The notes under the pieces are model-generated. The model was not told the origin of the DNA, made no database searches, and worked only from the letters and a program-made list of their open reading frames with translations. Shown here piece after piece: positions 29,904-39,909 of a stretch of DNA of 64,000 nucleotides; the stretch's first letter is position 1; each line of letters opens with the position of its first letter. The translations under genes and the position numbers were made by a program. This DNA comes from an uncultured Candidatus Actinomarina sp. (GTDB lineage: Bacteria > Actinomycetota > Acidimicrobiia > Actinomarinales > Actinomarinaceae): positions 1 to 64,000 of the forward strand of contig CACDUI010000004.1 in the NCBI GenBank assembly GCA_902555985.1. Reading direction: 5' to 3'.

Positions 29904-32504
29904 GTGAATAAAAAAATTATTTTTATTGTTTTAAGCCTTATTATTTCTTCTTGTTCAGGTGGAAATGAAAATACAATTGATGAATTAGAACAGCAAATTG
30001 TAGCCCTAGAAGAAAAAGGTGAACTAACTCCTGAAGAGGAAGCTGAATTAGAAGCACTCATTGAAGAGCAAGACTCTCTCACTGAATCCCAAGAAAATTT
30101 AGACGAAGAAGTCGAAAGCGCATATGATTCAGAATCCTACGATGCATGTCTTGAAATGATGGGTGCTGATTTTGGAGGGAGATTAAATTGTGCAGAAGAA
30201 CTAGACAAAAATGATCCAATATTCTCAAAATACTATACAGTAGGTGAGCCTGATCCAGAATTCAATCCAGGAAAGTTTCTTCCTAGGCACTGTACTTATG
30301 AAGGAGAGTTTAATGGAGAATTTTATGAAGAAACTTCTTTGATTGATATTCCAGAACTGTTGGAGAAACTTGACATTGATTATTTCCATGTTTCCCAAGG
30401 TCTTTATGAAGATTATAAAATACATCCCTTAAACATTGAAGATTATAAAGGAGAATATGGTGCATCTTTAGGAGCTATTTACTGTGCTTCTGACTGGTAC
30501 TTTGAACACGGTATTGGTGGAGATGGACTTGTTGTTGGAGATGAGCCAGAAGCTGAGTTACAAAAAAATTTCTATGGGTATTCTTCTTATACAAGAGTCT
30601 CTGAATTTTATACAACAAAAATTGGAGTTCAGCAAGGTGTATGGGGCCAGTGGATTCAAGCCCCAGGAGCACATCCCTATGGTCCTGGTGGTGGAACTAT
30701 AGAAGGTGGATATGGAATATACGAAAAATTTGGACGTTCAAAATACCCAACCTATATGGCTAGCGGAGCAAATAAGTTTTACAACGGAAACAGCACATAT
30801 AGCGGTTGGGGTTTTTACGAAAGACGTTGTGATTGTGCTGATTTTGGTGGTGTTCAATTAACAAATAAAGTTCTTAATCTTCCAAACGCTATCCATTTTG
30901 ATGAAGATCAAGAGGAGTATGCTGAAGATGGTGGAATATATTTTGGACATGGGTGGTTTGCACTCCCAATATTCAGTGGTGAGGAAAGGCCAGAATCTTT
31001 TTTACTAGATGATCACAGTGATCGGGGTAAATTAACCTGGACTTTTGTCTCTAATAGCGCTCAGTACAGTGGACCTATGTGGGCATACGTTCCAGAATTC
31101 TGGATTAGACACATAGATGTTAATAATGCTTTTACTTTGTTAGAAGATGGATCTGAAGACAATGAAGATCTTTTAGGAGAGGAGTTAAGAAAAATACTAA
31201 TCGAATATATTGCAGGTAGGTATGAAAACAAAGCTCTTAATGAATATATAAAAGGACTTGATTGGTATGTTGATAATGCTAATGACTACGATTATGAAAT
31301 GGAAACTCCTCTTTTTTGGACAGAGGAAAAAAATACTCTAGCTTATAGGTCAACTAATCACGTAGCTATTGGTGCAGAAATGTATGAACTTCCAATATTC
31401 ACAGAATATGACGATAACGGAGATCTGTATATCAAAATATTTCCGACAATGGCCCCTTCTTTAAAAGATAAAGAATTTTTTACACTAGATGCAAGGTCAT
31501 ATGATGTTGGCGTGTATAACAATTTTGTTAAGTATTTCAATGGAGATTCTGAAATTGAAGATGTAAATACAAATATAAAACAATACTCAACACCGCTTAT
31601 TGTAGAAACACATGATCGTGACCCTTTAGCAAAAAACCTAAAACAAGGAGGTTTATATTCTGTAGATGAAAGACTTGTTAGATGGAATCTTTACCTCCAG
31701 GGAGAAACAAAAAATGGAGAAACAAATACCTTTTGGGACTGGAGTGGCACTCCTACTGCAGAAAGAGATTTATCTCAATATTATAAAGTTTTAACACCAG
31801 GTGGAGTAAATGACTACACATCTTATCAATTCGTTCCCGTTGACAGTAATCAAGTTCCTGATAACTTAAAAATAATGGAAATGAACACTCTCGAACGAGG
31901 AAATTCATACATGCCACATATTAAATCTAATAGTGACAAGGTTTGGGAAGAAGAAATTAAAAAAAATACAGATAATGCATTTAATGTTGACTCTATCCCA
32001 TATGATTACTCTTGCTTCGATTGTGATAATGGCGGATGTGATACAACTGTATATGAGACAACATTAGATGATGGAAGCATGATTAAATATCGTTGGTATC
32101 GATTTAAAGATCAACCTACTTTTAAGTATTTATCAATAGATTATCCAGAAATATATACAGAGGAATACCTAGACTTTTTACAATTAAAAATTGAAAAAAT
32201 GCATAAAGAATGGCTTCATAATCAAGAATTCATTTCCAAGCCAAATAGTTTGGAAAATTTTCATCTTGTTGAATTAGATAATGGCATGGTTGTAGATCCA
32301 CCATCTGGAAAAGAATTTGGCTGGGTTCCAATAGTAATAGAGGTAGAAATACCATATGGAAAATATGTGACAGATAGAAATTATTATGATTTATCCTGCG
32401 GAACTTTTCCTGGAGATCCATCTTGTAATCTCAATGATATTAATGGTCAGGAGGGTAGGAAGATGATAGCTACCGACGGGGCTTATAGAGTAAGCACCCC
32501 GTAA
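29904..32504 (+). CDS. Large lipoprotein of unknown function (GTG start)
   Basis: Lipobox LIISSC|SG; Glu-rich coiled coil followed by an Asp/Tyr/Trp-rich domain. Confidence 0.65.
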   Translation: MNKKIIFIVLSLIISSCSGGNENTIDELEQQIVALEEKGELTPEEEAELEALIEEQDSLTESQENLDEEVESAYDSESYDACLEMMGADFGGRLNCAEELDKNDPIFSKYYTVGEPDPEFNPGKFLPRHCTYEGEFNGEFYEETSLIDIPELLEKLDIDYFHVSQGLYEDYKIHPLNIEDYKGEYGASLGAIYCASDWYFEHGIGGDGLVVGDEPEAELQKNFYGYSSYTRVSEFYTTKIGVQQGVWGQWIQAPGAHPYGPGGGTIEGGYGIYEKFGRSKYPTYMASGANKFYNGNSTYSGWGFYERRCDCADFGGVQLTNKVLNLPNAIHFDEDQEEYAEDGGIYFGHGWFALPIFSGEERPESFLLDDHSDRGKLTWTFVSNSAQYSGPMWAYVPEFWIRHIDVNNAFTLLEDGSEDNEDLLGEELRKILIEYIAGRYENKALNEYIKGLDWYVDNANDYDYEMETPLFWTEEKNTLAYRSTNHVAIGAEMYELPIFTEYDDNGDLYIKIFPTMAPSLKDKEFFTLDARSYDVGVYNNFVKYFNGDSEIEDVNTNIKQYSTPLIVETHDRDPLAKNLKQGGLYSVDERLVRWNLYLQGETKNGETNTFWDWSGTPTAERDLSQYYKVLTPGGVNDYTSYQFVPVDSNQVPDNLKIMEMNTLERGNSYMPHIKSNSDKVWEEEIKKNTDNAFNVDSIPYDYSCFDCDNGGCDTTVYETTLDDGSMIKYRWYRFKDQPTFKYLSIDYPEIYTEEYLDFLQLKIEKMHKEWLHNQEFISKPNSLENFHLVELDNGMVVDPPSGKEFGWVPIVIEVEIPYGKYVTDRNYYDLSCGTFPGDPSCNLNDINGQEGRKMIATDGAYRVSTP

Positions 32505-32514
32505 CTAATTTTTT
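32476..32514 (+). terminator. Intrinsic terminator overlapping the 3' end of the 866-aa lipoprotein gene
   Basis: acgggg-ctta...taag-ca-ccccgt hairpin followed by aactaatttttt. Confidence 0.6.
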
Positions 32515-32518
32515 CATA

Positions 32519-35500
32519 TTAGCCAACTTTTACAAACTCCCAATTATTGTAATCAAATTCGTACCTACCAGGACCTTCGGGTTCATATACTGGAGGTCTT
32601 CCACAAACATAATCTGCCATATATACTTTGCCATCTTCACCACCTACAAGCCCTCCTGATCTGGTTGTACCTTTAAATCTCTCACATAGCTGTTGTATTA
32701 AGGGATACTCAAGTCCAAAGTAATATGTTGCCATTGCCTTAAATATAGATTGTTCAATTTCTGTTGCTGCGGGATGAGAAACTAAGTCATCGTATGTGTA
32801 AGCCATATCACGATAAAGAAACCTTAAAATAAATGTTTCCTCTTTAGGATCTTTTGAAATACCCTCAATGTAAGTGTCTATTGCTTTTAGATATAAATCT
32901 AGGGAAGCCCTTTCATTATTTTCACCTTCAAGTAGATTACGAGCTATATCTTTGTACCCACCCGCCAGAGCCATATAATTTCTTAAAAGGTCGTCTAGGT
33001 TTGCGTCGTACCAAACAGGATTTTCAAAGTCTAATTCACGCAGTACAACCGGGTTTTGTTTAATATTTGCTAAGTCACAGTCACTAAGTTCAATATCATA
33101 TTGTTCTTGATCAGCTCTACATATTTGACTCGATGCTCTTGCAATTTCTTGTTTAGCTTGCGAAACACCAAGCCAGCTCGCATTAATAGAATATGCTGAA
33201 AATAATTCTTGATCTTTTCTAAGCTGATTTTGATTAATATTATTTTTTTTGTTAAGGTTAATTTTTTGTTCTAAAAGATTAAATATAAGGGAGAAATCTG
33301 TAATAGATGATACCTTTCCAATTTCGTTCATTGCGAGACTATATGCAATATCGTAATAGTTATATTTATCGACATCGCTATCCATTACCGTAGCCATGGC
33401 CATAAAGGCATAAGGTAGGCTAGGAATTAATTGTATAGCTTCTTCCACAAGCTTCCTAGAATTTTTCTCAATCCCTGTATACATAAGCTCTTTATAGGTA
33501 TCAATATCTGAAATTTTTATATCACCATATTCAACACCAGTAACTGCAACTTTTTCAAGAGTCTTGTAACTTTCTGAGTTTATTAGAAATTCAAAAATAT
33601 CAAAATTGATTCCCCCAAGGCCATCCCAAACAAAGTTTAGATTATATTCATCACCTTGAGGATTTCTCCAATTATCATCGCCATTCACAACTTCATTAGC
33701 AAAATAGTGGCTAAATACTATCTCTGCTTCTGTAAACTTTCTTTCACTTAACACACTAAATGTTAGATTAAGTTTTTCTGGCTCCTCTCCATAAGCGTAA
33801 GAGCGAGGTCCGTAATGATTTATATAATCATTTATATCCCAAGAAATTACTTCTTTAGCCTTTACTTCATTATTTTCATCGCATGCAAAATACTCATTAG
33901 TTTCAACACAACCTATCACAGTTGGATTTACTAATTGATAATAAGTTTCTGTGACTTCCTCAGGCTTTAAAAGACCCGCTGCGTACAAGAAAATTTGACT
34001 ATCTTGAATGGAGTCTCTTTTAATGGCTTTAAATTTATCACCATTTTTAACTACTCTAGTTGAGAACCTCTCTGTGGGAGTAACAATAAATACAGGTTTA
34101 TATGTACGTCCATCCGATTGCAATACCTTAAAACCACCTTGAAGAGTATTAGTAGCAGTTGATAATGGTGATAGGTGCATGCCATCATCACTTAGTGATT
34201 CTCTATATCCTGGACGAGGAAATCCGTATTTCCCTCCGCCAGTTTGCCCATAAATTGAATGTTGGAATTCATGTACAAATGATCCAAATTCTGGACTTCC
34301 AAGCATCAATACCATTTGCAATTCAAGATGAGTTTTACCATCAGACCATGGACCTACTTTTATTTTATTATCTTGTGCTGGTGCAGGTTTTCCATTTGAT
34401 TCATAATAATCTTGAAAGAAACCTGTTCCACGTATATGATCTGCAAGTCTCATCATATGACCACCGTGATAGTATTCTCTTGCCCCTAAAATAATTCCAT
34501 TGATATTATCATCAAAAAGTTCAAAAATTCTTCTATATGCTTGTGCATCAAGATTTGGACTAAACACAACAGGGTAGTTGTTATTTTCGTATTGTGAATA
34601 ATCATATCCAATATTCATGAATAATGAATTTCTTGTAGCCCATGTATTTTCACTTATATGCTTAATTTCTACTGTTCCTTTAAGCGCAGGATCAACAACC
34701 CTCACCCCCGCTTTATCAACGTAGGATTCGTTACTAAAGTCAATATCATAAGTAAGTTTCATACAATTATTTGTATACAGTCCATCACCTGCAACAGCAT
34801 CTCCATGAGTTCCGTCATCATATAGATAAGGGGGTTCTATATTTCCACCGTCAGAAGATCTCCATTCATCACTGAATTCTATTTTTGACTTACCTGCATT
34901 GAAATTTAAATTATCCTTAACGATAATTTGTACTGCTTCACCAGGAAAAATAACTTGTGGATTATAGAATGCCTTAAAAAAATCAGGTTCATCACTCCCC
35001 GTACCAGCTATGAATCTTGTTCCATGAAGGCTTCTTAACCATTTAGGATTGTAAACACTTGATGCAAAAAACTGATCAATCATATCATAGTTTGTATAAG
35101 AGCCTTCAGTTACCGTGGCATCACAGGAATCTGTTTGTTGTGGGATGTAAAGATTATTATCTGGGCAATCTAAACTATCACCGTTAATTTCACAAAATCT
35201 GTTAATTGGTATAGCTCTTGTATCTTCAGCAGTAAAGCTACTTTTTTGATCGGAGTTCTTTACATCATTTTTAATATTGTATAAATCACATAGCGGAAGA
35301 ATCTCAATTCTTGCTGTAGAAGTTCTATCTCGAACTTGTTCTAAGTAGGACTTAATTTTATTTAGGTTGTCCTCAGATGGATTAACTCTGTCATAACGTA
35401 TATTTTGTTCAATTTTGTCTCTAAGCCCAGATAGCGAATCGCTTTCCCAATCTATTGTTTCTACAAATTCTGAATTTAAGTTATATTCAGAATATCCAGG

Positions 35501-36427
35501 TTTATCTTCATCATTGATTGGTTCATTTCTTTTCCGTATAGAGTCTTCAATATGTAATGCCCAACCATTTAACTCAGCAAGTTCATTTGTCATGACAATA
35601 AAGCTAGATAAATCTAAACACCCTTCAAGATTTATTGTACTGATAGCAGTACCGGAATTATCATCCAGATATACGCTATCTGGATTACACAATTCTGAAG
35701 AAAGCAATATATTGTTCTTATCATCGAGTTGCTGTTTAAGGTTTTCAATATCATCTCTCAATGCTTGATTGCCCGTTCCTTCGGCTAAAGAAATTTCATT
35801 ATTTAAACGCTTTATTTCTTTTAATCTGATTTCCACTTCAGGATCTTCATTAAAGCTTCTAAATAAATTTAATTCTGTATCTAGAAGTTCAAGCTTAAGC
35901 CTTGCCTCATCTAACACATCTTTCTCTTCTTGAGATAGGTTTTCTTTTTTCTCTAAAGGTGCAATAATACCGTCATAAACCTCTGCAAGAATTGCATCTT
36001 GACCAAAGTTTGCAAAATCAACGTCTGCATAGCTAATTCCAAGTTGCGACTCTAATGATTGCTTCCTGTCTCTTAATTGTTGGATATATTCATTATTACC
36101 TGAATTGCTTAATTCTGATTCATAATCAGCTTGAACCCTTTCAAGGACTGCAAGATCTTCTTTCATATTTTGCAATTCTTCCTCAGAATAAGTAGTGTCG
36201 GCTGAAAGAGCTAAAGTCCCTTCTTGATTTCTTAACTCACTAGTGAGTTCAGCAATTTCTGATGTGAGGGTCTCAACACTATCATCAGATAAACATTCTT
36301 CATCAGAATCATAATCTGTATTTATATTTTCAACTTCGTTCGCTTCTTCTTCTATGGATGTTTGATTACTTGAGCAAGAAGAAAGTAGAAGAATCAAAAC
36401 TAGAATTAAAGATATTTTCCCCCTCAT
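32519..36427 (-). CDS. 1302-aa lipoprotein, coiled-coil N-terminus, zincin-like metallopeptidase motif
   Basis: Lipobox LLLLSSC|SS; long coiled-coil; FGSFVHEFQHSIYGQTGGGKYGFPRPGYRES (HExxH). Confidence 0.65.
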   Translation of the reverse strand: MRGKISLILVLILLLSSCSSNQTSIEEEANEVENINTDYDSDEECLSDDSVETLTSEIAELTSELRNQEGTLALSADTTYSEEELQNMKEDLAVLERVQADYESELSNSGNNEYIQQLRDRKQSLESQLGISYADVDFANFGQDAILAEVYDGIIAPLEKKENLSQEEKDVLDEARLKLELLDTELNLFRSFNEDPEVEIRLKEIKRLNNEISLAEGTGNQALRDDIENLKQQLDDKNNILLSSELCNPDSVYLDDNSGTAISTINLEGCLDLSSFIVMTNELAELNGWALHIEDSIRKRNEPINDEDKPGYSEYNLNSEFVETIDWESDSLSGLRDKIEQNIRYDRVNPSEDNLNKIKSYLEQVRDRTSTARIEILPLCDLYNIKNDVKNSDQKSSFTAEDTRAIPINRFCEINGDSLDCPDNNLYIPQQTDSCDATVTEGSYTNYDMIDQFFASSVYNPKWLRSLHGTRFIAGTGSDEPDFFKAFYNPQVIFPGEAVQIIVKDNLNFNAGKSKIEFSDEWRSSDGGNIEPPYLYDDGTHGDAVAGDGLYTNNCMKLTYDIDFSNESYVDKAGVRVVDPALKGTVEIKHISENTWATRNSLFMNIGYDYSQYENNNYPVVFSPNLDAQAYRRIFELFDDNINGIILGAREYYHGGHMMRLADHIRGTGFFQDYYESNGKPAPAQDNKIKVGPWSDGKTHLELQMVLMLGSPEFGSFVHEFQHSIYGQTGGGKYGFPRPGYRESLSDDGMHLSPLSTATNTLQGGFKVLQSDGRTYKPVFIVTPTERFSTRVVKNGDKFKAIKRDSIQDSQIFLYAAGLLKPEEVTETYYQLVNPTVIGCVETNEYFACDENNEVKAKEVISWDINDYINHYGPRSYAYGEEPEKLNLTFSVLSERKFTEAEIVFSHYFANEVVNGDDNWRNPQGDEYNLNFVWDGLGGINFDIFEFLINSESYKTLEKVAVTGVEYGDIKISDIDTYKELMYTGIEKNSRKLVEEAIQLIPSLPYAFMAMATVMDSDVDKYNYYDIAYSLAMNEIGKVSSITDFSLIFNLLEQKINLNKKNNINQNQLRKDQELFSAYSINASWLGVSQAKQEIARASSQICRADQEQYDIELSDCDLANIKQNPVVLRELDFENPVWYDANLDDLLRNYMALAGGYKDIARNLLEGENNERASLDLYLKAIDTYIEGISKDPKEETFILRFLYRDMAYTYDDLVSHPAATEIEQSIFKAMATYYFGLEYPLIQQLCERFKGTTRSGGLVGGEDGKVYMADYVCGRPPVYEPEGPGRYEFDYNNWEFVKVG

Positions 36428-36575
36428 AATTCTTATTTTAATATCATAAGACCAATTTATAAAATTGATTGATTTTAATATTACAAATAATACTGGTGGA
36501 GCTTACAGATTAATTGATAAGGCTCGAGCCAGAGTGATATCAGCTAGTAGGTATATATAAAAAAATTAATAAGTT

Positions 36576-37814
36576 TTAACTCTTTTTAAAAACAAGAACT
36601 CCATTATGCCCACCAAAACCAAAAGAATTAGACATTGCTGTAGATAGGTCTTTTTCTAAGGGTACATTTGGGGTGTAATTTAAATCACACTCTTCATCTG
36701 GATTATTCAAATTTATTGTTGGTGGAATAATATTATTTTTTAAGGTTAATAAGGAAACTAATGACTCAAAAGCACCTCCACCTCCAAGTAAGTGACCTGT
36801 CATTGACTTTGTAGAAGAAATATTAACATCGTATGCTTTTTCACTGAAGACTGTTTTGATTGCAGCAGTTTCATTTTTATCATTTGCTGGGGTAGAAGTT
36901 CCATGAGCATTAATATAATCAATATCATTAGGTGTTAGTTCAGCATCAAATAGTGCTTTTTTCATAGCATCAACAGCACCTCTACCACCTTCCGCCGGGG
37001 CAGTAATATGATGTGCATCTGTTGATGCTCCATATCCAGAAACATAGCCATATATATCGACGCCTCTATTAATTGCGGATTCTTCACTTTCCATAACCAA
37101 AACTGTTGAACCCTCTCCCATCACAAAGCCATCTCGATCCTTATCAAATGGTCTACAAGCTTTTTGAGGATTTTCATTATTTGTTGAAAGAGCTCTTATT
37201 TGAGCAAATGCACCAATAGTCATAGCAGTTGTTCCAGATTCTGTTCCACCTGCAATCACCATATCTACAATTCCATTTTGAATCATATTCTTAGCTTCTC
37301 CAAGAGCATTGGCAGAAGCAGCACAAGCTGTAGTAATTGTCAGAGAAGGCCCTTCTATGCCAAATTTAATTGCAACTTGTCCTGTACTTGAATTTGGCAT
37401 TAGTTGTGTAATAGCTAATGGATTTATTCTAGAGGCACCACGTTCATCGTATGTTCTGACAGCTTGCTCTGTTGTAGCTATACCACCGATACCAGTTCCA
37501 AAAACAATTCCTACGCCACTACCTAACCTCTGTTCTGTATCAATATTTGCGTCCTTAAGGGCTTCTTCAGCAGCATATATAGAGAGATGTCCTGACCGAT
37601 CAAGTTTGCGTGCATGTTGCTTTCCCATATACTCATTAGCATCAAAATTTTTAACTTCACCTGCAAAAGTTACTGGAAGCCCATCAGTTTCAAATGAACT
37701 TATATGGTCAATTCCAGAAATACCATTAATTAAGTTATTCCAAGTATCAGAGACATTATTACCCAGAGGATTGATTGTTCCAAGGCCGGTAACTACGACA
37801 CGTCTTTTAGACAT
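36576..37814 (-). CDS. fabF: Beta-ketoacyl-ACP synthase II
   Basis: RRVVVTGLGTINPLGNNVSDTWNNLINGISGI; TTACAASANALGEA; NAHGTSTPAND; MSNSFGFGGHNG. Confidence 0.96.
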   Translation of the reverse strand: MSKRRVVVTGLGTINPLGNNVSDTWNNLINGISGIDHISSFETDGLPVTFAGEVKNFDANEYMGKQHARKLDRSGHLSIYAAEEALKDANIDTEQRLGSGVGIVFGTGIGGIATTEQAVRTYDERGASRINPLAITQLMPNSSTGQVAIKFGIEGPSLTITTACAASANALGEAKNMIQNGIVDMVIAGGTESGTTAMTIGAFAQIRALSTNNENPQKACRPFDKDRDGFVMGEGSTVLVMESEESAINRGVDIYGYVSGYGASTDAHHITAPAEGGRGAVDAMKKALFDAELTPNDIDYINAHGTSTPANDKNETAAIKTVFSEKAYDVNISSTKSMTGHLLGGGGAFESLVSLLTLKNNIIPPTINLNNPDEECDLNYTPNVPLEKDLSTAMSNSFGFGGHNGVLVFKKS

Positions 37815-37822
37815 GATGTGAT

Positions 37823-38062
37823 TTAAATTTTAGAATGAAGCAAATTGACAGCTTGACCTACAGTTGTTACATCAGCCAATTCTTCATCATCGATTTCTAT
37901 TTCAAACTCATCTTCAAAGGCCATAACAACTTCAACTATTCCTAAGGAATCAATTTCTAAATCCTCTTCTAGCTTTGCGTCCATTGTTACTTTTGACTCT
38001 TCTATACCCAAATCTTCTACAAATAGACCTTTCACTTTTTCAAAAACTTCATTTGTTTCCAT
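37823..38062 (-). CDS. acpP: Acyl carrier protein
   Basis: LEEDLEIDSLGIVEVVMAFEDEFEIEIDDEE phosphopantetheine DSL motif. Confidence 0.95.
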   Translation of the reverse strand: METNEVFEKVKGLFVEDLGIEESKVTMDAKLEEDLEIDSLGIVEVVMAFEDEFEIEIDDEELADVTTVGQAVNLLHSKI

Positions 38063-38075
38063 AATTACTCCCTAA

Positions 38076-38804
38076 TTAAGTTGATAAACCACCATCAACC
38101 GGTATTACTTGGCCAGTTATATACTCTGACTCTTCATTACATAAAAAAGATACTACGTTAGAAATATCTTCTGGTTTACCTATGCGTTTAATTGAAAGTT
38201 GCTCTATAATATTTTCTTTATTTTGGTTATCGAGAAATGAGGTCATATCTGTTTCTATGTATCCTGGAGCTACAACATTAGAAGTAATATTTCTCGACCC
38301 CATCTCCTTGCTAATAGACTTTGCTAAGCCAATCAATCCAGCCTTTGACGCAGCATAATTAACTTGGCCTTGGTTTCCAGAAATACCAACTACAGAAGAT
38401 ATAAATATAATTCTTCCCCATTTATTTTTCATCATAAGCTTTATGGCTCTTTGTGATGTATAAAAGCTTCCAGTTAGATTAGTTTGAATTACCTCTAACC
38501 ATTCATCCTTTTTCATTCTTGGTAATATATTATCTTTTGTGACGCCAGCGTTATTTATCAAGACATCAACAGAGGTGTAGTCTTTTTCAATTGATGTAAA
38601 TGCTTCATCTACAGATTCTGAATTAGATATATCTACTCGAATTGTACTCGCACTTCCGCCAGAAGAAATTATATCTTTTGCTACATCATTAGCTTTGTCT
38701 TCTGAGTTAGAATAGCCAACGACTACATGAAAATTATTTCCTAGTTCGATTGCTATAGCTTTGCCTATACCCCTTGAGCCACCTGTAACAAATGCTGTTT
38801 TCAT
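38076..38804 (-). CDS. fabG: 3-oxoacyl-ACP reductase
   Basis: TGGSRGIGKAIA; LINNAGVTKDNILPRMKKDEW; NYAASKAGLIGLAKS. Confidence 0.93.
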   Translation of the reverse strand: MKTAFVTGGSRGIGKAIAIELGNNFHVVVGYSNSEDKANDVAKDIISSGGSASTIRVDISNSESVDEAFTSIEKDYTSVDVLINNAGVTKDNILPRMKKDEWLEVIQTNLTGSFYTSQRAIKLMMKNKWGRIIFISSVVGISGNQGQVNYAASKAGLIGLAKSISKEMGSRNITSNVVAPGYIETDMTSFLDNQNKENIIEQLSIKRIGKPEDISNVVSFLCNEESEYITGQVIPVDGGLST

Positions 38805-39895
38805 ATAAGATCTTTTTTTTCAGGTATTTGATACTCGATAGCTCTTCTTATAGTATCCACTGCTTTTCCATCAAAATCTGGAAGCTTTGCGTCTGAAGTA
38901 TTAATAGGGGTTGTTCTTTCTCCTAGACGTAAAGCACATGCACCCCATGACAAGCCAGCACCTACAGCAGTAAATACTGCTACTTCACCACCTTTTATTT
39001 CACCTTCTTCTAAAGCATCTACTAAAGCAGTAGGAATTGATGCTGCAGAAGTATTTCCATATTTATGAACTTTTTTAATTGTCGTAGCATTCGGAAGTTT
39101 TAACATCTTTTCTAGCCCTTCAACGATTCTTAAATTTGCTTGATGAGGAATCAAAATATCTATATCTTCTTTTTTAAGTCCTGATTTTGTAATTACTTCA
39201 TCTGATGCAGTAGCCATAGCTCTAATACCACCTTTAAAAATTTCCTGACCATCAAATGTCCACCTAACCCTCGCAGCTTCATCTTTGTTGAATCTATCCA
39301 TTGCTGAACCAAAGTTAGGGACTTCTAATATATCTAATTTGTCGGAACTTAAGCCGTTTACGAAAGAAAATATTTCACCATCTTCTTCTTTCTTGCTTTC
39401 TTCAACAACAACTGCACCAGCACCATCTCCAAAAAGAACGGCTGTATTCCTATCAGACCAATCAAGCAACCATGTAATATGTTCAGAGCCAATGATTAGT
39501 GCTCTTTTATATAGACCACTTTCAATAAATGCTTTTCCTTGTTCAAGTGCATAGACAAAACCAGCACAAGCCGCATTAATGTCATAAACGGAGGCGTTTA
39601 CTGCACCTAATTTTCTTTGAACATGAGCAGCTGCTGATGGAACAATACTATCAGGAGTACAGGTAGCAAGAATAACTACATCAATATCTTCTGGTGTTAG
39701 ACCCGCACATGCAATTGCATGTTGTCCTGCCACTGCTGCCATGTCAGAATTATTTACGTGACAAAATCTTCTTTCTTCAATACCTGTTCTTTGCTGAATC
39801 CATTCATCTGAGGTGTCTACAAAAACAGCTAAATCTTCATTTGTCATGATATTATTTGGTGCGCACTTACCCCAACCGGTTATTGTTGATTTCAA
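38801..39895 (-). CDS. fabH: Beta-ketoacyl-ACP synthase III
   Basis: DTSDEWIQQRTGIEERR; DINAACAGFVYALE; PHQANLRI; KYGNTSAASIP. Confidence 0.95.
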   Translation of the reverse strand: MKSTITGWGKCAPNNIMTNEDLAVFVDTSDEWIQQRTGIEERRFCHVNNSDMAAVAGQHAIACAGLTPEDIDVVILATCTPDSIVPSAAAHVQRKLGAVNASVYDINAACAGFVYALEQGKAFIESGLYKRALIIGSEHITWLLDWSDRNTAVLFGDGAGAVVVEESKKEEDGEIFSFVNGLSSDKLDILEVPNFGSAMDRFNKDEAARVRWTFDGQEIFKGGIRAMATASDEVITKSGLKKEDIDILIPHQANLRIVEGLEKMLKLPNATTIKKVHKYGNTSAASIPTALVDALEEGEIKGGEVAVFTAVGAGLSWGACALRLGERTTPINTSDAKLPDFDGKAVDTIRRAIEYQIPEKKDLI

Positions 39896-39909
39896 AAATT
39901 TCTCCCTAT

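Noticed and set aside
34159-34494. + strand 111-aa ORF
   Set aside because: Antisense to the 1302-aa lipoprotein gene, no start context or recognizable domain.
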